From Mesorhabditis belari (Eukaryota; Nematoda; Chromadorea; Rhabditida; Rhabditidae): DNA of 64,000 nt. The translations under genes were made by a program, and so were the position numbers. This document shows, one piece after another, positions 1 to 32,200 of the stretch. The stretch lies in the NCBI GenBank assembly GCA_958450365.1, contig CAUEEP010000920.1, forward strand, positions 1,428,501-1,492,500, written 5' to 3'. Each line of letters starts with the position of its first letter. The first letter of the stretch is position 1. The notes below the pieces were generated by a model, which did not search any database, had not been told where the DNA came from, and was given only the letters and a program-made list of their open reading frames with translations.

Positions 1-36
1 AAATACGTAGGGAAACAGTTTTTGAAAGAGCAAAAA

Positions 37-120
37 AAGTTTGGCGAGAGTCGAACTTGAGGGCAAAAGACGAAAGGGGTTTGGTAGTCTAGTGGACTAT
101 CCACTAGACCATCGAAACCT
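37..120 (-). pseudogene. tRNA-like sequence with Pol III style ends
   Basis: Read on the minus strand there is an A-box-like TGGTCTAGTGGATAG, about 50 nt later a B-box-like AAGTTCGACTC, and then a run of seven T directly after the end. The acceptor and T stems pair poorly, so this is a decayed tRNA or tRNA-derived SINE rather than a working tRNA. The A-box half also forms a perfect hairpin (about 83-112). A related 3' end (CTCGCC, AAAC, T run) recurs near 31900. Confidence 0.35.
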
Positions 121-320
121 TGTTGGGGAAGCGTGTGCCTCATAAGAAGCTCGAAATTCTAGTGATTTTCTATGCCAATTATCTGCCAGGAGCATAAGCT
201 GTCCTGCAAAAACTGGCCGACTTTATAAGATGAAAGGTCAGCTTGACTGCCTTTGTCCTATTAGCATTAGATTTTGTTTAATACTAAACTTTGTCTAATG
301 CTAATCCTTATCTGCTTTAG

Positions 321-20142
<19,822 letters not shown>

Positions 20143-20254
20143 ATATCTGATAACAAGTTTACTGATTTAAAAATGAAGTTGAAAGATAACTGAGACTGAT
20201 AGAGACTGATAATTTTTATCTTTATTTTATCCGAAACAGTTTGAGATTTTCAAA

Positions 20255-20477
20255 TACCGTATTTTCTCTAATAGTAGTGCACCCTGAGAGTCGTCTAAAT
20301 TCCTCGAAATCTCGAGAACCGCTTATCAGAATCTATCGATGTGGCGTCGGAAAATGTAGCTGACGATGAGATCTAGTGGGGGATTTGAGTGCTGAGCTTC
20401 TGCGAAAACTTGGAAAGGAGAAAATAGCCACCAACTCGGCTCGACCGGGGTGCACTGCTATTAGAGAAAATACGGTA
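20255..20477. mobile_element. MITE, TACCGTATTTTCTC family, copy 1
   Basis: 223 bp with inverted ends TACCGTATTTTCTCTAATAG and matching TACGGTA at the right end. Copies at 20741-20963 and 43222-43442 are nearly the same over their whole length. No coding capacity. It lies just 3' of gene A. Confidence 0.85.
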
Positions 20478-20616
20478 TAAGGAGCTGTCTGTACAGGCAT
20501 TTTCTCGGCCGTGTTTTGCCCAATAAAGCTAAAACTTCTTTAGAAAACCTTAGAATATATTGTAGTTATGTCATTTATAAAAAAAATCAAAAGAATCAAA
20601 GTTTGATGAAACACCC

Positions 20617-20690
20617 AGGAATCGAACCCGGGCCGTGTGGGTCGTAGACAAGCGCGCTCCTGACTATGCCACGGTGACATTGTTCATTTT
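20617..20690 (-). pseudogene. tRNA-like sequence
   Basis: Minus strand: A-box match TGGCATAGTCAGG, B-box GGGTTCGATTCC, and a well-paired T arm (CCGGG with CCTGG, loop TTCGATT). The 5' and 3' acceptor strands do not pair and the anticodon stem is weak, so a functional tRNA is unlikely. A tRNA scan would decide. Confidence 0.4.
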
Positions 20691-20740
20691 TTCGAGAATA
20701 CTTACATTATTCATTATTCATTATTAATTATTAATGTAAT

Positions 20741-20963
20741 TACCGTATTTTCTCTAATAGTAGTGCACCATGAGCGTCGTCTAAATTCCTCGAAATCTCG
20801 AGAACCGCTTATCAGAACCTATCGATGTGGGGTCGGAAAATGTAGCTGACGATGAGATCTAGTGGGGGATTTGAGTGTTGAGCTTCTGCGAAAACGTGGA
20901 AAGGAGAAAATAGCCATCAACTCGGCTCGGTCGGGGTGCACTACTATTAGAGAAAATACGGTA
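20741..20963. mobile_element. MITE, TACCGTATTTTCTC family, copy 2
   Basis: 223 bp, same orientation and nearly the same sequence as the copy at 20255-20477. The tRNA-like sequence lies between the two copies. Confidence 0.85.
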
Positions 20964-21404
20964 TTGACCTTTAGGCGTTTCCGATTATCATGCCACTCCA
21001 CCACCACCTTCTGACTGGCCAATTCAGTGGCCTCAAAGCTTTAATCTCTCGTAAAAATTTAACTGTTTTTCGATTTTTTTGTTTGAATAAAATTTGTATT
21101 TCTTTTATGGTGAGAATTAGCAAAAAACATCAAAGTAAGAGATTTAAAAACTCTCTATGCTATCTGATTCTCAATGCCTAGTAAATTTTAAATTTAAAAC
21201 AGTGATTCTGAATTGTTTGGATGTGAAGAAAGAGAGACAAAACAAAAATCCGATCAATGATCCACAAAAAATCTAAATTGAAATCTAATTCATGTCTAAA
21301 TTGCGAAACTGCAATTCTCTTTTAGAAATTGTTTTTTACTCAAGATTTTCTTTGCCTGCAATTTTTAACGCAAAACTTTTAACTTGAAAAGAATCTGATC
21401 AAAA

Positions 21405-21600
21405 TAATGAAGCTGTTGACGATCTTGATCCAAGTCTCTTGATGAACATTATGACATTAAGAGTAGCACCCGTTCGTCCATGAACAATCCACAGAAAGTT
21501 TCACCTGTTCAATTGGGTGAAATCAATCTCCAATGTATTGTATGTAATCAATCTCCAGTATCAATCTCCAATTGCCACAAGTTCAGCCAAAAGAGGTTTG
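21405..21600 (+). pseudogene. Decayed copy of gene D
   Basis: The stretch aagctgttgacgatcttgat and what follows matches exon 1 of gene D (41453-41626). The ATG near 21414 opens into MKLLTILIQVS and then a premature TGA within 15 codons. Later parts (CCCGTTCGTCC, CACAGAAAGTTTCACC, CAATCTCCAAT) are still recognisable. The homology continues about 220 bp upstream, including the agagagacaaaacaaaaa block also found near 41260. Exons 2 and 3 were not found. It is the positional counterpart of gene D, lying just after gene A. Confidence 0.7.
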
Positions 21601-22257
21601 ATTTTGTGTTTTTGATTCAGGTTTGATGAGCATGCTGTATTTTTTAGGGAAGTAAATAGGTACTTGATTTGATTCAACATTTCCAATATGATCTCCAGTA
21701 CAACTCCAGCCTTGCAAAACAAAGTTTGTTAAGAAATTTAGGCAAATCACACTCTTTTTAATGCAAATAGTTCACTCTAGAAGCCAGTCAATTTTTCTGC
21801 CTCATTTGATTATTCTTTTATCTTACATTTGCAAATTTACCGTTTTACGACCTATTTCAGTGCGGAAATGGGCAAGAATTCTGTGAATCGCCTCCGAAAT
21901 TTAGCTCATAAAAATTTATGTCTTCTCTTTTAAATAGAAGAGAAAAGATACAAGGAAAAAGAATAAAAATTGTCAGTAATCAGTCTCTATCAGGCTCAGT
22001 TATCTTTCAAAGGTTTTGAATCTTCGGAATTGACTAGAGATCATCAGCTCTCATCAATAGTTTGCTGCAAAAGTAAAAACATTTCTTGTTCTCAACTGCA
22101 GCTTTTGAAACCACAAAAATCTTGAATCACAATTGATGATACTTCAACTTTTGAAGCTTTACTTTGTATCTTGAACCTACCGAAGATGAATTGGTTCAAG
22201 CCGATGACCCCGAGAAAGGCAAGTGGTTGAAAATTAATTTTTTGGTTAGCAAAACGT

Positions 22258-22420
22258 TTGTAAACCTCAGTAAACCTCTGTAAACCTCTGTAAATCTCTG
22301 TAAACCTCTGTAAATCTCTGTAAACCTCTGTAAATCTCTGTAAACCTCTGTAAATCTCTGTAAACCTTTGTAAATCTCTGTAAACCTCTGTAAACTTCTG
22401 TAAATCCCTGTAAATAAGTT
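22258..22420. repeat. 11/22-bp tandem repeat upstream of gene B
   Basis: About 14 units of ctctgtaaacctctgtaaat ending 50 bp before the gene B start codon. A repetitive frame on the minus strand (YRDLQRFTE units) is only the repeat being translated. It may be within the gene B promoter or 5' UTR. Confidence 0.8.
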
Positions 22421-22466
22421 CTATAACTTCTTCAAAGCACTTCTTCAATTTCAGCTCTCGATTCTT

Positions 22467-23295
22467 ATGATCATTTTCGAAGTAATAGTTTTGCTTATCA
22501 GTATCGCCGTGTTGTCGTTTGGCTCTGTACAAATTGGAAAGTGTAAGAACGACTTTCTTGATTCATAAACAAAAGTTTAGCAAAGAAAACAACGGAATTA
22601 AATCACCCAGTCTATCAAGATGTTTCCGGTGTTTTACTACATTTTTCTATTGATTCAGGATTATCTTGGAATCCTTCATTTATTAATCAAAACTCGAATG
22701 AAACTAAAGCAGTGATAGAGGATTTTCGGAAAAATGTTGGGTTTTTTCGTTAACGACCCTGAAAAGTTAATTCAGCTAACGAATATTCTTGATTCAATGA
22801 AAGCCATGTGGCCTGACTACATTTTGGAGTGAGTTTTAAAGCCAAGCCTGGCTAGTTAGTTTTAAAGCCAAGCCTGGCTAGTTAGTTTTAAAGCCAAGCT
22901 TGGCTAGTTAGTTTTAAAGCTAAGCTTGGCTAGTTAATTTTAAAGCCAAGCTTGGCTGGTTAGTTTTAAAGCCAAGCTGTAATTTTGTGCTCAAAAGTAG
23001 AAACATTCAGCTTTCTATTGCATCAAAGTGCATCAGTTTCTAAAGTCCATAACTAGCTTCGGTTTATAGAAGTCCCAGCCATACGATTCTTTTCTATGGA
23101 ACTTTTCTCTTTTCTTTGGGAGTATCTAAAGACGATGTTCAACAGATACTCAAACAGAACGACTTTAAATCCACAATTGAAGGTAAATTTATATTTATTT
23201 CCAAAAAAAAGTAGCACTCTTAGAATCTTCAAAGAAGATTTGCCAGGATCTCGCGGATGATGAAGCGCATACACCGACACCGCCAGCAATCGGAA
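22467..23295 (+). other. Gene B VWA-like block 1
   Basis: Signal peptide, then VSGVLLHFSIDSGLS (strand 1, with a D-S-G-L-S variant of the metal site), helix IEDFRKN, TNILDSMKAMWPDYIL, strand SHTILFYGTFLFSLGVS and a Pro/Thr linker ending PTPPAIG. Reading through 22736-22775 gives a stop. Treating those 40 bases as an intron (GTTGGG to TTCAG) keeps the frame. Confidence 0.65.
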
Positions 23296-26200
23296 GTCTG
23301 ACTTATTCAAGCTAAGAAAGTCCCACAATAGCTGAATAGCTGAATAGCTGAATAACATATTCATATACCGTAATTCTTCTATTAGGTTGGCGGGAAAATA
23401 ATGCGAATTTTTAACTTGTGCTCTTGGGAAAGTAATGGCCGATAAACAGAGAAAAGCGGAGATAGTAATAGAGAAGCAGATCTCGCGTACACCGACAGTG
23501 TGTTTGCTTACACAATCATAATATTATTCGAAAACATTTTGTTCATTTATTATCAAAAGATGACGGAATAAAAATTCCTTATTTGAGCTGCTTTACTCTA
23601 TGCCTTTAGACTTGGAAAATCTGCCCGTCAATCGCATAATTCTATTTCAAAGGCCAATTATTGGATTGAGCAAAAGATGACATAATGTCCTAAATAATAA
23701 TGGAGATGACCCTCCAACAAATCGAAGAGATGGGCTGGAAACTTCTACCTCCCGTCCCATACAGCCCTGACTTGGCCCCATCAGACTATCACTTATTCAG
23801 GTTTCCCGCCAACCTAATATTAGAACGACATGTCGTTCTATTTTTCAATACCTCCAAAAACTATCGTTCTAATGGAAGAATTACAGTAAAGGGCATTATT
23901 TTTCAGTTTCTTGTACTCTTCAGATTTCTCCTGTGATCCCCGGGATTCTCGAACAGTGGTGATCATGGTTGACGCCGCTATGCCAATTGATCCCAATGTG
24001 AAAAGTGAACAAAAACTTAAAATCGTAAGTCCATTTTGTTTAAAACTGAACTAATGAAATCTTGGGTAAGTTGTTAAGTAAGTTGTTAAGTAAGTTGCTA
24101 AGTAAGTTGTTAAGTAAGCTGTTCAGTAAGTTGTTCAGTAAGTTGTTAAGTAAGTTGTTAAGTAAGTTGTTCAGTAAGTTGTTCAGTAAGTTGTTCAGTA
24201 AGTTGTTAAGTAAGTTGTTAAGTAAGTTGTTCAGTAAGTTGTTCAGTAAGTTGTTAAGTAAGTTGTTAAGTAAGTTGTTCAGTAAGTTGTTCAGTAAGTT
24301 GTTCAGTAAGTTGTTAAGTAAGCTGTTAAGTAAGTTGTTAAGTAAGTTGCTAAGTAAGTTGTTAAGTAAGCTGTTAAGTAAGTTGTTAAGTAAGTTGTTA
24401 AGTAAGTTGTTAAGTAAGTTGTTTTTTAGATCAAAGACTATCTTCTCTCACTTGCTCCACCCAATGATCTACCATGGCTCGATCTTCAAATGGGTATTGG
24501 GGTTTTCTATGGTAGCAATGCTTTCCTGATCAACAACTTTCTTTGCAATGATCTGGTTCACTAGTTTTGAATTCAGTTAATCCCTTAATTTTTAGCCTTG
24601 TTGGGAAACAGCTATCAGTGAACTCTTTATAAATGAAACAACACTTAGCCACAACACAACGCGGTAAGCAAAGAAAGAACTTTTTTTTTTTGATAAAATA
24701 TTTTCAGAGCTTTGGAGTTCATCCGAGATGAGTACTCAAGTTTTGAAATGCAACTGAATGGAAGAGCTCGAGTGTTGACTATTTTATCGGATGGATTGTA
24801 TGTTTATTATGAACAGAATAGAAATATTCATGACTAGATCTATGGCTAGATCCATGTCTAGATCTATGGCTAGATCCATGTCTAGATCGATGGCTAGATC
24901 CATGGCTAGATCCATGCCTAGATCCATGGCTAGATCTAAAGCTAAAACCATTTCCAAAACCAATGCTGAAAACCAATTTAAAAAAAAAATAATAAAAAAA
25001 GGGAAAGATGGGGGAGGTTGTGGCTAGATCCATGGCTAGATCTATGGCTAGATCACAAAAAGGAAAAATGCCTTTGTTCTTGGAAAAACACAAGCGCTTC
25101 CCAGAAATTCAAGAAAAACACACACAGAGAATAGTTCTAAGAAAAGTTTTCAGCGAATACGATGGTGGCTTCGGTGAGCGTTGGAGTCAACAGTTGGCTC
25201 AGGTCATTTCTCAGACATTCTACATCTCGACAATTCTTGTCAGGTAGATAAAAGGATTAACAAAAAGCTTTTATATCCACTTCAGCACCTCAAGAACAAT
25301 TCGAGGCACCTATGCATCGTTATCCGTCGGTGGATATCGCAATATAAATCTAGACTTTTGGGATCAGTTGTCTCAGCCCGAGATCCAGAGAGCACATTTA
25401 GGGTGGATTTGTGAAGGTTTGATGGTTTTGAGTTTAGTTTTAAAGTTAGAATTGAAAATTTACTTTAGACTGACCTTTAAAAACCGGTTATCAGACATTA
25501 GCCTCGCCTCCTTTGCGATTGGCAATCTAACTTTGAGCTCAAATATCTTGGTGTTGAGTTATTCAATTTAAATATTCTTGGTATCATTAGATACGCCAAG
25601 TCTTTCTCCGTCGATTAGTACAAAAGCCATCTAAATTGGACACCCCAACAGCAAGTAATTTCAGCTCAAAGTTAGATTGCCAATGGCAAAGGAGGCGGGG
25701 CGTATCAAATGTCCTACAATCTTAAAAAATAGAGCTATTTTAGCTTTACCACGTACTCCACAACCAACTCGTCCGATTGTGCCTTTAGATTTCGATTTCA
25801 CGACGACTCCAAAACCAATTAGGCCTCCAGTTTATGGTGAGTTCTCAAAGATTCAGATATAGTATTGGACTTGTTGACTAGTTGACTTTAACTAGTTGAC
25901 TGTTAAGCTTGTATGAGACAATCCATTCCAGATCTATTCAGATAGATCAGAGCTTAGGATCTCAGATCAGATCATTCCAGATCAGAGCTTAGGTTATCAC
26001 CAGCATAGCTGTATTAAATATATTTTCTTTAGATCAGTTCTGTCAAGATCCTCAAGACATTGCTTTGATCATTCGCATTCCGAGTTCACAAAATAAAGCA
26101 TTATTTGATTCAGTAAGTGGTTAACCCAATCCGTTAAAGTTTTAGCGTACTTTAGGTCAAAAATTTTGCTCAGCAAGCTCTTCTAAAAGTTTTCCAAGGT

Positions 26201-29200
26201 CTGGATCAGGGTGGGCAAGAGAAGGTAAGGCTAAATTGCTAAATTACAGTTTTAAACAAGCTTTAATATAACTTTCAGTTGACTAGAATGGCAATCTTTA
26301 CTTATTATGGCAATACGACACAAATGATTCAAAATTTCCCAGCAAGCGGAAATCTTGCAACTGTCAATGCAACAATTAACAATATAAAATTTATTGAACA
26401 TGACCCGGAAGCTTCATACTTATCAATGTAAGATCTAAAGTTGTTGATTGTTTCAGTAGAAATTTAGAGCCTACACTCAAGCGTTGGATCAATTCAACAC
26501 TTATGGTCGAAGCTATGCTTCATGGACAACAATTGTGATTGCTGAGAGTTTAGAGTAAGGAAAAATAGCTTTTTTAAGCTTGTTCGAAGTTTAAGTATTA
26601 GGTTGACAAGCTATAAACGATCGTTTTAAGCAACAACCTGTTTATTTTATAGAACGCAAAAAAAAACATTAATCTAAAAGGTATTCTCCATTATTATCGA
26701 TGACTTCTTGCCATCTTTGACGCAATTCCTTGATACCATTCTCAAAAAAACTGAGCGTCCTTCTGACTGAGTAGAAACTGAGTAGAAATCAAGTGCGTTT
26801 TTGACTTGTGCATGATCATCAAAAAGTTTTCCATAGAGGAATTGCTTTAACGATCGAATGGTAATCTGAGGGTGCTAGGCCGGGTGAATAAAGCGCATAT
26901 GGTAGAAGTTTCCAGCCAAGCTCGTCGAGTTTTTTGTGAGTGACTTTGGCTGTGCGCGGTTTTGTGTTGTCTTGCAAAAAATGGACCTTCGACGGATTGA
27001 TGCCCAATTTCTTAAATGAGTCACTAACTTTCATTAACTGTTTTGAGTAGAGATCAGCATCGATGTTATGCATAGGATTCACCAACTCATAGAACACCAA
27101 ACCTCTGGAATTCCACCAGCACCTGCTCTTAGCTTAAGCACTTTACAAGATTGAATATTAGGTTGGCAAGTTATAAACGATCGTTTTAGGTAAAAATTTG
27201 TTTATTTCATAGAACGCAAAAAAAAACATTAATCCAAAAGGTATTCTCCATTATTATCGATGCCTTCTTGCCATCTTTGGCGCAATTCCTTGATACCATT
27301 CTCAAAAAAACTGAGCGTCCTTCTTGCAAAGTAGAAATCAAGTGCGTTTTTGACTTGTGCATGAGCATCGAAAAGTTTTCCATAGAGGAATAGCTTTAAC
27401 TATCGAATGGTAATCTGAGGGTGCTAGGTCGGGTGAATAAGGCGCAGATGGTAGAAGTTTCCAGCTAAGCTTTCCTTTTTTGTGAGTGACTTTTGCTGTG
27501 TGCGAGTTTGCGTTGTCTTGCAAAAAATGAACCTTCGACGGGTTGATGCCCAATTTCTTCAATGAGCAATGAGCAATTTAATTCAAAATAATCTTCAACT
27601 CATCCCCGCGAAAAAAAATCATTGAACAAAACAAGCGATCGTTTATAACTTGCCAACCTAATACTTAAAGTTTAATTCTGTCTTTCAGTATTGAAGATTT
27701 CGAACAAGCAGAAATTTATGAGACTTTAATGAACTCGGCTGGGATACTCATTCTTGGGATTGGCACCTCCAAAAATGAAGAGAATTATGCTAAGATTAAC
27801 GAAACTTGGAATGAGTTTAAGGTTTGATCTTTGTTGGAATTAATCCAGGCGTCTTTAGCTTGTTGATGGACTTTCGTTGAACCCCGAAAATAGCGACTCA
27901 GACTGTGTGACAATCGCCAACTACCTCTGCGAGATGGCCTGTGCGCACTCACCAAAGGAAAACCCAAGTAAATTTAACATTAAAATGAAGTTACACTTGA
28001 TTGTAACCTCTTACGGTACAAGTTGACCTAGTTGCAACAACTCTTGCCGCAACAACGATTGGCCCAATTCTTCCACCCACCGTTCAGCCAGGCATTCTCC
28101 CTCAAGGACCTATCACTCCGGAGACTTGGCCCTACATCACTATTGTGTTAGGTTGGTTTTTGAAAAGGCAATTTAGCAAAGCGTATCTCAATAGATACAT
28201 CCGCTGAACTGAACAGTAGCACTGCTTTGAATGATGAAGGATTCGAAGTGGTGAGTAGAAGAGCCGATTTCTGATTACTGATATCTGATTTCTGATTACT
28301 GATTACTGATTTCTGATTTCTGATATCTGATTACTGATTTCTGATTACTGATTTCTGATTTAGCTCCGAATATTCCTGGTCAACACTTTAATCAAGTATC
28401 AAATTGGGGTCGATTATACGCTTGTTTCTCTTGTGACTTTTGATACACAATCAAAGGTGAATTGGTTTTTGAGAAAGTGAATCTTTTAGCTTCCCAGGTT
28501 GAGTTCCACTTCAATAGTCACCCCGATTGGCCGTCATTGTACAAAGCGTTGACTGTAGATTGGCAATATGGTCCAGAGGATAATCATGGGAAGATGAAAA
28601 ACATTGATGAGTTGGTTTTACTTGAATTACAGCTAAAAAAAGGGCTTTTTCCAAAAGCCATTTAGCGCTATGGATCTCGTTCTGTCTGATGTATATCAAG
28701 CGATAAATGGGGCTAAAAGTGACGGCAATATTGTGTGGATTTTCACGACTGGACCGTTAGAAAACGAATCTCAAATCTAATCCACTGATGTTTAGTGAAA
28801 ATATAAACCTCACTTCAAGATATCACAATGCAATGAGTGTTTTGGGTCAAGGAAATGTGAAAGTGAAAGTGATTGGGCTGGGAAATATTACGGATGATTT
28901 CATGACGAATATTGCGACTGATTATACAATTGTCAATGAGTACACTGATCCGTTGAATGGAATGGCCTCTGCGACGGAGCCGATTGGACCGGTTCTCTAT
29001 CAAGAATCGACACAAAGTGGGTGATGGTTGATGAGAGGACTATTGTCTTTGGATGAGAGGGTTATTGTCTTTGCTAGCTAATATGACTCATGGTAGACTG
29101 GAATCTGAGTACTATGCTAGACTAGTAGACTTCTACAGGGTCCGAGAAAAGTATTGTCGTTTTTCCAACCATCATATCTTTTTTCAATTCGCAGTTTGAT

Positions 29201-32200
29201 GAGCTTCCGGATGTTTGGCGTGTTTACCGATCGAGGTCTTCCTTTTTTCGCTTCTCCTTGACGTGTCCTTTCTCTTGCAATTGTTTGGCAAGTCGTTGAA
29301 CAGTCCTGATGTTGGTTTTGAGCTTTCGCGAGATGGCCGCCTTCGACCCTTCGGCTTTCAAAAGCATATCATCGCTTCTCGCTGCATATCATCGCTTCAT
29401 CGCTCATCGCTTCTCGATGAGGGCAAGCTTGCATTTCTAAAAATACACATTGAATGCTATGCACCATTCTAAAGAGGAAAAAAAACTGAACAAAATTCAT
29501 GTTTTACACAACGTAAAAGGATGCTTTAAATCGCATAAAAGTTAGTTCAAAGAGACGCGACAATATTTTTCTCGGACCCTGTACACCAAGGATTTCGGTC
29601 TTGCTCATTAGCATGGGTTTAACTGATGCTTCAGATGGCCCACCAACAATTCCAACAATGAAAGCCGACATGTTATTGGCAATCGATCAAGAAATGCTAC
29701 CAACTTTATTTGACTCTCTCCAAAATTTCTTGCAAAAGTTTATAGCGGTAATTGTTTATTCTCTAATTGATCCCTTGACCTTTAGCCTTTCACTATTGGT
29801 CCTGACAAATGTCGTTTCGCAATTGTGCTCTTTAATTCACAAAGCATTCAGCAATTCTATCAATTCACCGATGGACAAGACGCTGATGTATTACTTTTCA
29901 GAGTTTATACTTTCCAATTTTTATTGGGTTGGTGAATTGAAAACTCAGGGACTTTGAACTAAAATTTATTCAATATAAAAGAGCGGCACTCTAACGCAGA
30001 GCATTCGGCACTGAAACGCATAAACTTCTTTTGGTGCAAATCGGGCTTGGGGTCACTTTCGGGTTTCTCGCCTGGCCCCACCCATTGCCGCTTCCACCGA
30101 AAGTTCACAGATAAAACCCATTTCTCATCTCCTGTCACAATTCGATGAAGAAAGGATTTCCTTTCGTATCGTGAGAGATGAGCGGCACTGATGGAGGCGC
30201 GCTGCCACTCCTGGGGATCATGGGGCACCCAAGTCCCAAGTTTCGATTTAAATCCAAGTGTATGAAGGTGCCTTAGCACTGTAGCATGATCAACCCCTAA
30301 CTCTTCTCCAAATTCACGCGATGATACCCGATGTCGTTGGTAATGAGTTCGAGTAATTTGGAATCATCCAGTTGGGGTGCCGCTCCACGGCCCTCTGCAT
30401 CTTTCAAAGATTTGTCCCCAGATCGAAACTTGGCAAACCATACTCGACACGTTCTTTCGGAAGGTGAATTTCCCCTCATATATCTTTTTAATATTAGCAG
30501 CTGCCAAGTCTGCACTGTGCTCTTGTAGGAACTCATGAAGCATGACATGACGAATATGTCCCGGTGGCAGATTGTCGGGTGCAATAGAAGAAGTAAAGAA
30601 AAATACCAAAAAATAAATAGCTGGAAGTATAATTTTTTCGCAATAATTTGAGGAAATGTGGAAGTAACCAAACCCCCTTTCAGCTGGTTCAATGCTGTTG
30701 TTTTTTTTTTATCTGCGAGTCCCGCGGAATAGTCGCCAGTTTTCAATTCACCAATCCAATAGTAGACCTTTCTAATGGAGCAATATATAGCAATGTATCT
30801 GTTACGTCCGAATCCGATCAGGCGTCCGAATCCGATCAGGCGTCCGGATCCGGCTGTTGATTATCTTGTGGACGTCCTAATCCGACCACAATCCGATAAA
30901 TGCCAATTGATCCCGCTTGATTCATCGAATTTTTTTATAATTTTTCAACTATGATGGTTTCACCATAGCCTCAGTCATCTTAACAAATGTAGAATAGAAT
31001 TAAGATTTTAAGACGAAATTTTACGGTATATATGAAGTAACCAAACCCCCTTTCAGCTGGTTCAATGCTGTTGTCTTTTTATCTGCGAGTCCCGCGAAAT
31101 AGCCGGCAGTTTTCAATTCACCAACCCAATAATTAATACCATCCTTACTGTCTCTAGGAATTGATTCCAGAAGGATAAACAAAGAAATTTAGACCGTTTT
31201 GGATAAAATTAAAGCGTTGACACCAATCAACAGCGCTAGAAGCGTTCAAACAGCCGACTACCTCACGTGAGTACTAATCGAGTCTTGCTTAAATATTCTG
31301 CTTTTTGATAAAAGATCAAGTTTCCAGAGCTCTGAACTTTATCAACAACAACATATCATTATCATCAAATGGTAAACGTAGTTCATCACCGAGTTTTGCG
31401 ACCTTCTTCACCGCCAGCATTGACAAGTTGATAGATTTTAACGTTAAATCATGGGTTATCATGGGTTTTTAGTAGCTACACCATTTCGGACGTTGTGATG
31501 AATAAAACAAAAGGTTTCTATGTGACGCAAGTGTTATGCCTAGCCAATGGTGCTATTCCCACATTCGCAAAGAAACTGGCTTCTGCGGTTGGTTCACAAA
31601 GAAAAACCTTACGACTAAACCGTTTTCTAAAACTTGTCAACTTTTGAAAGCTATCATAACACTTTTAAGCTTATAGTTAGCTTTTTAATCTATCTGTTTT
31701 TAATCTTTAACCATCTTTAATCTTTTAATCATCTACATCAACTTTCCTTGAGAGTGCTAACTCTCAAAATTGAGTCTACCAAGGGAAGTACCCCAGCTCC
31801 TCACCGCTGATTGCCAGACCAGTACTTGTATACAAAGCGAGCCATACATTCTACTTGTACTTGTATACAAAGCGAGCCATACATAGCGAGCTTTCCACGG
31901 TTCAAGTCCTCGCCGCGCAAACTTTTTTGCTTTTTTTGATCTGAACGAAACTAATACGAATATTTTGTTAGATAAAAGTTGGGTTTTCAGAATTTCAGAA
32001 TCAATAACTGTTAACTGAACTTATTTTCGATTATCTTCTTTGCTAATTTTCTTTATTTATTGAAATATAGAAAGGGGAATGAAAAGAAACAAAATACATT
32101 CGTTTCGTTAAAATCAAAAAAGCAAAGAAAGTTACTATGCGAAGACTCGAAAGGGGTACAGCAAAGCAAAGCTCGCTTTGTACACAAGCACACACAAGCA

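Larger units (their letters stand above)
23924..25836 (+). other. Gene B VWA-like block 2 plus linker
   Basis: Starts CDPRDSRTVVIMVDAAMP, then LDLQMGIGVFYGSNAFLINN, ALEFIRDEYSSF and VLTILSDGL, a DG strand typical of VWA strand 4. The linker 25744-25836 is Pro/Thr-rich. The paralogous exons in gene A are 321-5676. Confidence 0.75.
26033..27966 (+). other. Gene B VWA-like block 3
   Basis: FCQDPQDIALIIRIPSSQNK replaces the Asp-x-Ser-x-Ser metal motif. It is followed by MAIFTYYGNTTQMIQNF, YASWTTIVIAESL, GILILGIGTSKNEE and a Cys pair near the end (CEMACAHSP). The intron 26555-27688 carries two mariner copies. Confidence 0.75.

Noticed and set aside
22092..22532. Minus-strand YRDLQRFTE repeat protein
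   Set aside because: Translation of the ctctgtaaac repeat upstream of gene B; no start or splice context.
22736..22775. Apparent +1 frameshift at a T run in gene B block 1
   Set aside because: The 40 bases GTTGGG to TTCAG make a normal-sized intron that keeps the frame.
24062..24529. SKLL-repeat protein
   Set aside because: Translation of the 12-bp GTAAGT array running into a real exon.
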